From: Setaria digitata
Lineage: Eukaryota > Nematoda > Chromadorea > Rhabditida > Setariidae
Assembly (NCBI GenBank): GCA_003640385.1
Contig: RCAB01000196.1
Span: 1 to 64,000 of the forward strand
Length of the DNA: 64,000 bases
Direction: 5' to 3'
Below are positions 40,901 to 52,892 of the stretch, piece by piece. Numbering within the stretch: position 1 is the stretch's first letter; each line of letters begins with the position of its first letter. Made by a program: the position numbers and the translations under genes. The notes beneath the pieces were generated by a model. The model did not search any database and had not been told where the DNA came from. It was given only the letters and a program-made list of their open reading frames with translations.

Positions 40901-43471
40901 TCAAAAAGAGTTAATTATTCTAGCAATTTTGTACTGATATATTCAAGTTGAGGATGATGTAATTAAATTCGGAGTACTCCCAAAAACACTTTGCCATCAT
41001 TATTACACTCTTGATAAAATGAGCATGCCACAATTCAGTTATGTAAAATGAAGAGAACTTATAAGGAGATGGTACAAACGTGAATCAGGAATATTTGAAC
41101 TCACGTAAGTGGCAGTAGAATTGTTTAGACAGCAGGTTCAACAGAGTAAAATGATTTGGTGATTCGTTTTACTCTTTTTCTTTCCTGAACCCTTAAAAGA
41201 CAAAAAATATTTGAAACTTAAAATTTTAACAAAAATTTTTCGTAAGAAATGGAAGTGAGGAGAATGAAAAAGAAGAAGATAATTTGAAAATATAAGTGAT
41301 GGATAGAATCTTCAGTTTATCTTCAGAACAAAACTTACTTTCTTACCGATAGCCTAATAGGAAAACCACTAATCATCGGCCAAGAATCTTTATTTCATCA
41401 ATTTTCGCGTATATTTTTGAAATCTAAGATCCATGTCTGTTCGCATTTTTATGTAGTTTTAATGCTGTCAAGATTCTGAATTTTGTTGTGGGAAAGTATA
41501 ACTTATTATCTAATTGCTGAAATGTTGAAAATCAAGAACGTCTGTTTCAGTTTTTTATTTTATTTTTGTCGAAATTGATCAAGTATTATTCAGTTAGTAT
41601 TCCTTAGCCGAAGTGTATTTTAATAGTTTAAATGCATAAAAATCAAGTGAAAGCATTTGCTGTTCGAGTAGTATCTTATGAGGGAAGTAGGGCTACGAAG
41701 TATTCTTAATTGAGTAATAAAAGCTTTAAAGCAGTTGGAAGGACTTAAGAACTGGATGTAGATGATAGTCGTCTTTTGGTATTAATATCTAATATCTGAT
41801 CAACTGAGTACTAGAAATGGTCAATCTTAATGGATGGGTAGGTATGGAAAGTTTGAGAGAAATTACTTATTTGAGGATATGTGTCAATTCTACCTGTCAC
41901 CCTCAATGTGAATAAATAAGCCGGTACAAAGAGAGAGAGAGAGAGAGAGAAGTTTTGCGAAGTCGAAAAGAACTGACCCACTGTGAATGGAATTTTATGT
42001 CATAAATAAGACCACTGGATTACTTAAATCATTTCCTTTACCTGCATTTCTCTGAATTCCTCGAATCCTTCTAAAGTCATTAGGTTCCATTTCTTGAGTC
42101 CGAAATGCTAGTGTGTGTGGGGGCTACAGTATTTGGGACACCTTCAGATGTTTGATATCAGTCAGTAAAGCCAGCGGTCTTTTTTTGCAAGTGCAAGATA
42201 TAATCAGCTGATCAGCTTAAAATACATATGGAGTCTTCAAATTCTTCCAGATAATGTTAGGACTAAATGATTGAGAATAATTCTTTATTATTAATTTTTC
42301 AAAAAGTTAACAGACAGGCATACCCAGAAAAATGAATGAGATGCATACTCAAAGCATAAATTGACAATACCTTGAGCTAATTAAGTAAACAGAAACTAAT
42401 TGTCCAGTTAACCAATCTAGTCCAAAGATAAGTAAAAATCAAATGTGTGAGAAGTGCATGCCTATTTATATGAGACAGAATGATTTTTTTGACTAGTCAA
42501 TAACAAATTGGTGTTTTTGCATGTTATAAATGATGAAATTTTTGTTAAAATTTGCACGGTAACAACAGGTTGTGCGAGGGAAAAACTAGGCAATAAAATT
42601 TATCGCCATTTTGGTGACACTAACGGAGCATGGAGTTTACAACAGTTTAAATTTCAACAACTGCAAAAATATCCTACCGTCTTCATTTGATATTTCATCA
42701 ATGGAATGCCCTGATCTGCTAAATGGATTAAGATTACTTTTCAATGAAATTAATGAAAGGGTACCAGGAAAATGTGTATAAAAGGTTGATGCTGCAACTC
42801 TTGGATGATAAATAGAAGTTCCAATCGTTCTTTTGTTTTCCAACTTTTTTTTTTTATTTTCAGAACTAAATTTCCAATACATAAAACAACAGAACAATGA
42901 AACAAAATGGTATCAGAAAAACTGCTCAATTAATTTCCAAGTACGGAAAGCTTAAAAATTGAATTGTTGAGGAAGCAATTTTTCGATACCCTCTTGTCTT
43001 AAGAATATTTCAAGCATTAAAATCAGTTATTGTGATAATTGAATTAATTCATTAATGATAAATAACAAGGTCGGTCTTTCCTTAACTAATTAATTCGAGT
43101 TGGAGGGATCTTTTTAAACGTACTGATGTAAACAAATAAGCGCTGTGTTCCATCTTGTGAGGACCTATTGACAAATTTATGCATAAAATGGTTCATTATT
43201 AGGCACAGTAATTCAGAAAATGAAGTTGCAACATTTACCAGATAGATCTTGTAATTAGCTAGATAGCTGAAGGAGATTTCGTTGTAATTAAAATAAATAT
43301 TCGGAATACCAAGACCAGTAAATCACCTGAAATATACGAGCAGTGTGTTTTGAAAGATTACATGAAGAACATGGAATTTAAGAACTCGTGAATTTGAATA
43401 TAAAATCCCAAATTACTTAAAAATTATGTTGGATATTATTTCTGCAGGTGTAAACTTGAATTTACGTTATT
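37996..43471. other. 5.5 kb intergenic region, no gene supported
   Basis: Between egl-9 (5' end) and the channel gene (3' end). 38380-39200 is richer in G+C and includes pyrimidine-rich and CG-containing stretches, fitting the egl-9 promoter. Short open frames (39525-39719, 39913-40266 plus; 40344-40661 minus) show no domain or splice partners. A plus-strand stretch at 42592-42780 is noted in findings. A (GA)n tract lies at about 41930-41951. Confidence 0.4.
41930..41951. repeat. (GA)n microsatellite
   Basis: About eleven GA units in a row in intergenic DNA. Confidence 0.9.
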
Positions 43472-46400
43472 TCACCGTATTTTTCTTGAAGTTGGAGCTA
43501 CTTCTTGAAACAAGAAGTTTTGAAAACTTGCATTGAAACATGCGAAAAATGCGGGGAAAATAATGCTTGACAAGCGGTCTATATGATCCGGCGTCCAAGA
43601 CGTCGATTTCCAACGTGACTGACACCATTTCAGTTCAAACCCTTCTACCGGAAACATAAATCTTTTCTCGAATTCGCATACACCTTTCGGACTCGATTCT
43701 ACACCTTCGATCTAGACTGGTATTTTATGACTTATTACTATAGCTAAAATAAGTTAAACCTAATTAAAGTATCACTTTTGTCTGATTTACCTTGATGTAG
43801 TAAAATATTTAATAATCTAAGTTTATTCAAAATGTGAACTACTTTATTTTAATGATAAGATGGAAATTCACTCTATTTTAGAAGTTACTGGGAAATGAGG
43901 TACAAGTTACCAGGGGATAAGGTACTTCAGGAATATTTAGTAAACCTGTTCTGATAAAAAGAAAAACTTACATTTTTGCAATGCAACTTCCTTGGCCGTT
44001 GACCGCTCTCTAGATTTTTTACCTTTGAACCAACGATTGCCAACTCAATTAGTGATGAGAATATAAAAGTCATTGAGACAAGCATCCATATATCTAAATA
44101 TCTCATTAATAAAAGCAAGTAAAACAGCAATATCTTTCACTAAGTCACGAATGGATTCAACGAACTGACCTCTTTATTGATTCTTCTTTCCATACTTTCA
44201 ATTTACGAAGTCAATACTATTCTCATTTTGTGCACTGGAGATATGTTTTATCTAATACCTGTTACTTTAAGTCTTATTGTTGAAGCTAAAAAATTTTCAG
44301 AGATTTAAAAATTTTAAGCGAAAGTATTTTGAGATCTCTGCATAAAAGCTCATACCAATAGCTTTGATATAAGATACTCTAGGCAAGTTTCGCATAATAT
44401 TGCCAAACTGAAATATCATCGCTAGAAGAGCATTAACTCCAAGCATCGTCCGGGCTGGTATTGCTCGTGGTCCTAACGAAAATGATACCCAGCTATAAAG
44501 TCAAAGTTCCAAAACTTCTGGTAAAACCTCTGGAATCTCGAACTTCTGGATTCAATAAATTCTCTGTTGTTTATAACATAATAAGTTTGGAAATTCGAAT
44601 ATTTACGCTCTAAAGTGACCAGTGAGATGTACAAGGCGCTTAACTTCTTCCATTATTCATCTTGTTTACTTAACATTTATAAATTCAGCATCTTCAAGTG
44701 AATTTAGGAGCAATTTAAGGTCAGAAAGACTTTATCTTGCTTAAACAATATCATTCGTTTTCACTAAATAAAACTCAGTAACAGGCTCAAGAGACTTTCT
44801 AAAGGACCTGCTAGTTACACGATTGCTAATTCAATAATTTTTGCTTGTACTCAGTTTTCCTTAGACATTCGCGCTGATAGATAATATAAAGTAATTACCT
44901 GATGAATATCGTAAGATAGGTAGGGACGTAGGCTTGCATGAAATACCATATGCAGCGCCTTTCGAATGTAAAATTCACATGCAGTTCATCCCACATCCCT
45001 GCTGGATATTTCTAAATTCAAATAAATTACAAGAAGTTCTCGACTTCAATTCAAGTCTAGTTGGTGTTTATTAGGATAATTTTGTAATGTTTCAGTAATT
45101 TAATTGAAATAAAATGAACGAAATGAGATAAAATTATAATAAACAAACTATTTAAATTAAAAATGAACAGTAATGTGAAATGTTCATATATTTGTAAAAA
45201 TTATTATTCGTAGAAAAGATTTCAGCAACAGTGACACTCATGTTTCGTTTCCGATTTTGTTCGCATTTGAAAAGACTATTATAAATGTGAAAGACAAAAA
45301 AAAAATGAGTTTAATATATTGTTTTTGCATACCTCTATCCTAAGTGTTGACGAAATATTAATTAAGATAAAATCAGGTAACAAAATCTGGCTGACAGTAT
45401 ATACTGGATTTGGATTAATTGTATTCCAACGCATTCGTACCTCCTGGTTATTGTAGTTGAAACTAAAATTGTAGTTTTCAATAATTTCATTATTCAAAAT
45501 AGACTACTAGTTTGTGTTATGTTTGTGTTACCTTATTGTTTTAATTGAATATGCTAAGTTTTATATATTGAAGCAAATTTTTGCTGATAAATTTAATAAT
45601 TCATTGGGATATCAATATATTTTACTTTTACCTTTCATAAATTAAATGGCAAGTTTGCACATCCATCGGAAAATTTGATAAATCCATAATGCATGGACCT
45701 TTTACACGAACTCTCTGTAATGAATTCCAATTTTGTCGATGGTTTCATTACTAAATGCATTATCCGGAACACTGATGTTGCAGTTGGTGCACGTCTAATT
45801 ATTTAGTTTTGAAGTCCGTTTTTGAGCTCATGAATTTATTTTTGTGCTGACTCCACCTTTGTGAATGATTCTATTACCAGTATAATTAGCTGAAAGTAGA
45901 TGAAGCATTCAAACTTACATAATTGACCCAAACAGTACCATTCGGATATAGCATCAGAAAAATGTTCCTGAAACAGTAATATCAATACTATTTCAGTCTT
46001 CTAGTCTAACTCCTTTATAAGTATAAATCAAATCTTCTACTAACATAACATATAAACAAATGATTTTTATTTCAATATTTCCGTCGCTGATTCTATGAAA
46101 ATTAATGTCAAGAAGTCCCTGAAAGGAGATTCGTGTATCTCGGCAATTTTACTGTTAATGAAACAGCTATTCGGAGTCCAAAGTCGTTCCAGAACCTGGT
46201 GATTCAAAGATAAATTGTCTTTGCATGGGCTAAGATGTTCGAAGTTCAAAGCTGGATCAAGCCACATTTCATTGATGTAAATTTCCATCTAAATCATTGA
46301 AATAAACTCGAGAAGATTGCAAGCCTAGCTGTTTATTATTTAGAAATACTTCCTAGTTCAGTATTCTTGGCTAACTTTTCCCCACTTCGCTTTCGCGAAT

Positions 46401-49400
46401 TCTGTTCGAGATTTCAGCCATCTAGAAAAAGCATTTTACATTTGATAATGGTGGGATAACGAAACAGAGCATCAACAGTGCGCTATAGTAATATAATAAA
46501 AAAGTAGGAGATAGGACAAGGACGAGAAAATTTTAATGAAATTATGTAACTCAGCGAAAATCCATTACTTAGTTCTATTCAACAACCATTTTTAGCATTT
46601 GTTTTTCTTTTCTCAATATTTTAATGAAAAAAAATGTAGTTACTACAAATTATTGAGAACTTAAATGCTGAGAAATGAATAGTTAATTAGTAGTTACCTC
46701 AAAATCATTGGTGATTTCATTGATGGATGTAATTGCCTGCACCCAAAACTCAACAGCCACATCAACTCCAGTCTCTACTGCAATACGCATAGAATTCAAA
46801 TTTGGATATTGAAAATTCATTACCAAATTTGATTCTGTAAGTATGTTGCACCTCATCGAAAAGTTTCTAAAAATTCATTTCATCTTTGAACTGCACTGAT
46901 ATTGGAAGATGAAAGGAATATAACTCTAGCAGTTCGAGTTACATTACTTCATGTGTTGTGCTTCGAGATTTTAGATAAGTCAGAGAATCATTCATTCCAA
47001 ATGATAGTAGAAAACTGAAAAAGTTAATAGTTAATAATAATAAATAATAACTAAATTTCATTTAAATTTTAAATGTTTCACTAACCAGAGGCACTGTTGT
47101 TTTATTATTAAAATTAATTTTGCTAATTGACAAAAATTCAAAAATAATTGGCACAAATCCCTCAAAAATCAGAATTCTTTATTCTTCAGGCAGCAAAGAA
47201 GTCTTTTTTTCTTATGCATCCTTATGCGAGCATTTGTCATGCTTTTTTTTAGTAAATGAGCTAATTGAAAATGACAATTTCGAATGGAGCGCCACTTTTA
47301 AAGTCCCAAACCCTTTCATGCAATAGCATCATGTTGAATATAAGAGAAGATGACAGGAAACTATTCCTGAAGTTATGACTTGACTCATTTATAGCAAAAA
47401 ATTTCTTATGTCATGATCCAAATTCGTTTAAGTCAACAAATTTTTCGATAAGCAATTTGAGCAAAGTTTATCCACTTCAATGTCTTAAGAGGATCTGAAT
47501 AAAATTTCATATTTTCCTGCTGTGTAAGAAACTTTTGAATTGATGGTTCTCGTTTCTGCAATTAATAATCTTTGATTGATCAATTATCAACCACATTCAA
47601 ACATGAAAAATTTATTTTTTAAGAAGAAATTCAGCGATGAAACGTTAGTCTTAATTTTACACTTAAAATACTAAATTCAAAGTACGTGCAGATACATGGG
47701 CATACTTTAAATTAAAACATAAATCAAACACTAACAAATGAAGAATAGCGCAAGAAAGTAATGTGCACGTTGTAGTTGCCTTTGTCGGTGTAAGAAAAAA
47801 CTAAACGGAGACAAATGTGGCAGTTCAATCGGTCTTGTTCAATGAAAAATGTTACAAATTTTAACTGATTTAGTGAACCGCTCGAAAAGTTACGCCTGGT
47901 CTGTATGCAATCATCACGTAAGCAACTCTCGTCAATGTACAGATCAAACGTTTAGTTACTGATAAATCTTAAACCGAACCTACCATTCCTTATTGAGTAG
48001 AAAGAAATGCAATTTATTTCTCAATTTATCAAATTACTAATAAAAGCTGTAATTGGCCAGTTTCTGCATCTGTAAATTTCAAATAAATAATGTCCCAAAT
48101 TAGAATGAAGGTACATTGCTGACTTATCATTTATCTCACTACATCAACATCTCAAGCGTACGTACTTGATGTATAAAAAGATTTGCTCAGTAAGGCATAG
48201 AAAATTTTTTAAATTTAATTACCAATTAGTTACTTGAAAATTATTTATTTGCTTGAACTGTTAAGGTGATTTATTCCGCCATGATGATAAACATAAAGTT
48301 CAAGGCTGATTTTGTTTTATAAGAGACAATTACGAATTGTTTTTAGAAACTTCTTTTGAAATTTTTTCCGCTTTTAAAATTCTGCATCAGTTAAAAAGCC
48401 TATGCTTGCATATTTCATTTCTTCGAAAAAATCCAAATGGTTTATTATCATGATAGTGGGTGGCAAATGTGAAGACAAAGATTTTAGGTGAACATTAACA
48501 AAGATTGGCCAACATTAAACGTTTTTCAGTGATTAAAAAACCAGTTGTCATTCGATTCTCTCTTCTGTTTACAACACTTTCTGAGTAGTGCAAAAATCAA
48601 AATCAAATTTAAAAAGGATTTAAAATCACATTGAATAAACTATTAACGTTTAATGCTTTGCATAAAAGGAAGAATGTTTATAAGCACTTTTAAAAATGCC
48701 GAACCTTGTAAAAAGAGGAAGAGAGGAAGGAAAATGAAGCGATTTTAATATGAATGATAGAGAAATTGCAGCTGTTGATTAAATCACTAGGTCAACCAGC
48801 TATTCGAGTACTTTTACCCAATTTAAACATTTAAAATGCAAATTTTTTTCGTTATTGACAATAACTTCCTTAAAATTTTCAGACTTGAATGAGACAAATA
48901 CTTAACAAATTTTAGCTTCTTCAAAACTTAAATTTTGTCATTATTAACAGAATGAACATCTGAAATCATAATGTTAGTGGTACATTTTCTACTTAAAAAA
49001 TTTTCCAATGTCATGAGAACAAAAAAAAAAGTGCCATAACAATGTTCCATTCCAATTATAAATTTTGTCAGTAATTTCAATTTTTCTATCATCAATGTAG
49101 AGAATCTAATTGATATTTTACAAGAAAAATCATCTGGAAATTTTGCAGAAATTATTTCACAGATCGATGAAAATTTAGATCTCATTGCAGTTTTAAACTT
49201 TGTTTTCAAGATCATAATTGTTTCAACTTCATTTATTATTTAATTTGCGAAGTATTTGAAACATCTGAATTAAATGGATTAATTTTTCTTAGAACTGCAA
49301 TCAATCTAGGACCAAAACAATTTTTAAAAACTGCCAAATGCAAAGCCAAAATTTCATTCTTTCCACATCACTGAGGCAAAGACAAATTCTTTAAAGTAAA

Positions 49401-51640
49401 AGAAGTAGTAGCAAAGAGCAATGTTAAAAGCTTCTGTTTCTAAAAATGAAACTACCAAATTCACTCAATGACTAAATCAAACTCTTCTACTATATTTGAA
49501 AATTTTATGAGTTAAAATCGACTAGTAAATTTACTTTTATACAGTATGCATCTCTAAACATTGTAGAGATGAACTGTAAAATATCACCTATTACTGCGTA
49601 GCCTTTAAATAATAGCTGAGAAGTTCTAAACTAAATAGTTATTAAATTTTTATGGAGTCTATACTCCGGACTGATCAGTGATATCATTCATACGAATGTA
49701 ATTTAATTTAATTACCTATTAACTTTTTGCAGTTCTGTGAATGTCTCAAAGCTATTTGTGGAAGTCTGTCATTTTAAACATTACAGAGGTTTCACTGAAA
49801 TCATTTCGAGTTTCACAGTGAGATTCGCAGACGAAATTTTCTTAGTAAAATGTTAAATCGATAGAAATTTATATTAAATTACCACTTGAATTGGATTTCA
49901 TATACTGAACGTTAGAACGTTAGGCACGTTGTCAAGAACTCAGAAGTATTCCCTTCACCCTTTCTCTTCCTACCTTTCTTTGCTGCTCAAGTATTTATTT
50001 GTTTCACCTCCTTAATTAGTCTAGCCTTTCTTTTTTCAAAGTAATGAAACCAGATAATGCCGCGACGCTGTCCCTTATTCCATCTTCCTTTCTAAATTTC
50101 TCCCGGAGGACACTTCTATTCACTTTTTAGCTCGTCACCATCCATAAATATGTATTCTTCCTTTCTTGGAATTTTTTCTGTCCTTTTTCATTAATTTTTT
50201 TAAAACAGTTCGGATGAATCCATTCTCTTTTGATATTTAGTCCTTCCATCTCAATGGAAAATTGTTCAGTATTGAATATTTCTCTTCATTCAAGAAAATA
50301 TTGCATGCCCAAATTGATCCCTCGAGATTTTTTTTTTCGAAATATTTTTCAGCACCAATTGATTTCGCCAGATTGATGAACAGCATTGGAATAAATCTTT
50401 TCCTCCGATTTCAAAATCTTTCTGGAGACTATCTTTCTATTACTTCAAATTCTTATACTATAATATTTGCTTCTCAAAATAACAATGAAATATTTCCGGA
50501 ATATGAAACTTTTTTATGTATGGCAATAATTTAACGAATGTATTAAGCAAATTTATATGCATTATTCAGCAACTGATTGTTAATTTAAATTAACTGACAA
50601 CTGATAACATCGTTCACTCTCACTTGCCAACATTTAATATTTAACATTGAAATGCATGCAATTTTCGGTAATAACTGTGAAATATGAACTGAATGAATTT
50701 GATATTGAAATTGTTCGTAGTTACTTTTTGATTTTTTGAAGTTTTTTAAAAAGAAATGAACTCTCATTTATTGGACTAAATTTATTATTTGATGATAGGT
50801 CTTTCAAAATTGTTAAAAGAGATCGCTTATTTGAGAATACTCTGTTAGTGAGTGCCTTCAAGTTTTGTAGATAGCACAACAACATTTTCAAAAATACAGA
50901 AAGCAAATCAATCAGTTCATCTAATTATATCAGTAAATAATGGTTCTAGTGTAAGAGTGTATTTGGGAAGAATTTTCAAAATTTAGAATGGACATAGTAG
51001 TGATTTTTCAGACTTATCCAAAAACTTGTCATGGTACTTTAAAAATTTGAAAGAAAATTTTCTTTTACTAAATAGTGTGGTGAAAATTTCTGCACTTATT
51101 GCTATCGCTTTGAGTGCATCAGCTAATTATTATAATTTAGTACTTGAAGGATGCCATTAAAAGACAATTTAGTAAAATGCTTCCTTTCCTACCGTCGACA
51201 AAAATCATTGCAAAATAACTGCTGTAATCGTTCCATTTTCACAAAACTTCTAAATAATTACAACTCAACCTCCGAAAAGATCAACCATGCAGTTGAAGGA
51301 AAGTTTCAAATATACTCAAAATGATTTAAATTTACGCAAAATATGTCAAGGATAAGTCATATAACTTACATGGTAAGCGGTATTTGTTATAGCCTGTACC
51401 ATTGAGCAGCTTATCAATGATTACCGTCTCAGTGCTACAGTTTCGTCTTCGTACCACTGATGAACTATTTCGTTCCTTCTGTTGTTCATCATCCAAAACA
51501 TCACCCCAGAAAACATCTGCTGGTTTCTGATTCTCATCCAAATCATTATCCAAATAATCATAATCACTATCATCGGCAGTTACTACGATATCTTCAGCAA
51601 TTAAAGACCAGGCAGCAAGCATGATGATGTAAAAACCCAT
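43472..51640 (-). CDS. Cys-loop ligand-gated anion channel subunit (nematode amine/GABA-type LGC family), 10 exons
   Basis: Exons: 51640-51370, 46777-46698, 46288-46119, 45967-45919, 45714-45632, 45462-45333, 45011-44899, 44492-44356, 44093-44023 and 43711-43472; 447 residues, phases agree. It has a signal peptide, an acidic N-terminal stretch ([16 protein letters not shown]), and [17 protein letters not shown], then the ligand-binding domain: [31 protein letters not shown] and the Cys-loop C198-C212 with exactly 13 residues between. TM1 is [18 protein letters not shown]311-A312-R313 before TM2 is the anion-selective signature, so the pore should pass chloride. TM2 is [14 protein letters not shown]3 [14 protein letters not shown]. 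The TM3-TM4 loop is short (about 45 residues) and TM4 (about 416-432) lacks the usual terminal YW. Pore and TM1 resemble MOD-1/GGR/LGC channels; the ligand is not determinable. Exon 3 ends at a GG instead of GT donor. Intron 1 is 4.6 kb. Confidence 0.9.
46778..51369. other. 4.6 kb first intron of the channel gene; nothing recognised inside
   Basis: Contains open frames up to 95 codons on either strand (48928-49215 minus, 50262-50534 plus), all Phe/Ile/Lys/Leu-rich and without splice partners. No nested gene is supported. Confidence 0.5.
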
Positions 51641-52549
51641 CAAAGAAAGTATTGAAAATCACGCTTTTTCTTCTGCTTTTTCAATAATGGAGAATACAAA
51701 GAAATTTGATAGAGGTAGAAATTGATGAAGTGAATAAACTTGCTTGACTAATAAATAATACGAAATATTTGAGAGGGGAAGATATAGAATAATATCCGAT
51801 TCCTGAAAAAAAAAGTTCTTTGAAATATTCCGCGAAACAATCCCAATCAAAACATGTAGTTAATGACGATGTACAGCGATGTTACTATAGTAATACAGTG
51901 AATTGATTTAGAAAATAAGAAACTGAAAGTGGCCCAGATGGTCTTGTCTCAGAATTCTGAAAATCACTTGCAAACGGAAGATGACATTCTGGAAACAACA
52001 AGCTAACCGTCCAAGTATGTAAAAATTGTATGAGATATCCTTTAGCTTTAAGAGATAATTAACCACGCCTATATGTGAAACTGAGAGGCAGAAAGGATAA
52101 TGCCTGGCCTTTGTATTGACCTAACTAGCACTAGGCTCTTTAGAGAAGATCGATGTCTATTAGTAATTTGAATTGTAAAAATCTCTGTTAGATGTAAAGG
52201 TAATGTTTTCCGGTTTATAATTAAGAAGAGATCAAATAGAAGAGATTGATAGTTTAGCTTAGATGTTCAATTAGAGGCCGAAAAAGGAAGGAAGATTGAG
52301 GAAAGGAAAAATTCATTTCTTGAATGTGAAGAGATTGAAATACTCAGGCCTAAGTCTTGACATTAAATTATGATCCTAGTTTATTGAGCAACAATAAAGA
52401 ACAATTCTGAGATTAAGGCCCTCTAGGACCATTTCGCCTCTCTCACATGTTATTCAATTTCAAGCAACACTTCCCACCCTCTCTAAATTATTTAATTCAT
52501 TTCTCTCTACCCCACCTCCTTTCTGTTTGAATTAAATTTCCATTCTGAC
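51641..52549. other. Upstream of channel gene, no gene
   Basis: Expected promoter region of the channel gene; AT-rich, with no coding signal seen. Confidence 0.5.
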
Positions 52550-52892
52550 TTTAATAATCCCACCATCCTAGCAATTAATAAATTTCATTCTTTCTTCAGA
52601 TATTTACATTTTTAACATAAATTTTTGGTGTGCTCGGACACTGAAGTGATGGAATGTCTGAATTTTCGCGTGTAAATTACTCCTTGCTTTCTGAATCTCC
52701 GAATCCACGTAACTTTTCGGGAGAAATCCAGGTGAGAATCCGAAACAAAGTGACATCGTAAAATTCTATCAAACTTTCATTTGACTAACTTTGTCAGAGA
52801 ACTACTGAGCACATCAAAAATTTATGTTAAAAATGCAAATATCTGAAGAAAGAATGAAATTTATTAATTGCTAGGATGGTGTGATTATTAAA
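52550..52892. repeat. Long inverted repeat: two 86-bp arms, 171-bp spacer
   Basis: Left arm 52550-52635 and right arm 52807-52892 are reverse complements with three mismatches that I can count by eye (about 96 percent). The arms do not extend further on either side. The spacer (52636-52806) has no open frame of note. This fits a foldback or miniature inverted-repeat element, or a transcribed long hairpin. No target-site duplication was obvious. Confidence 0.9.

Noticed and set aside
48928..49215. 95-codon minus frame inside the channel intron
   Set aside because: Lys/Phe/Ile/Met-rich, no splice partners, no signal of a nested gene.
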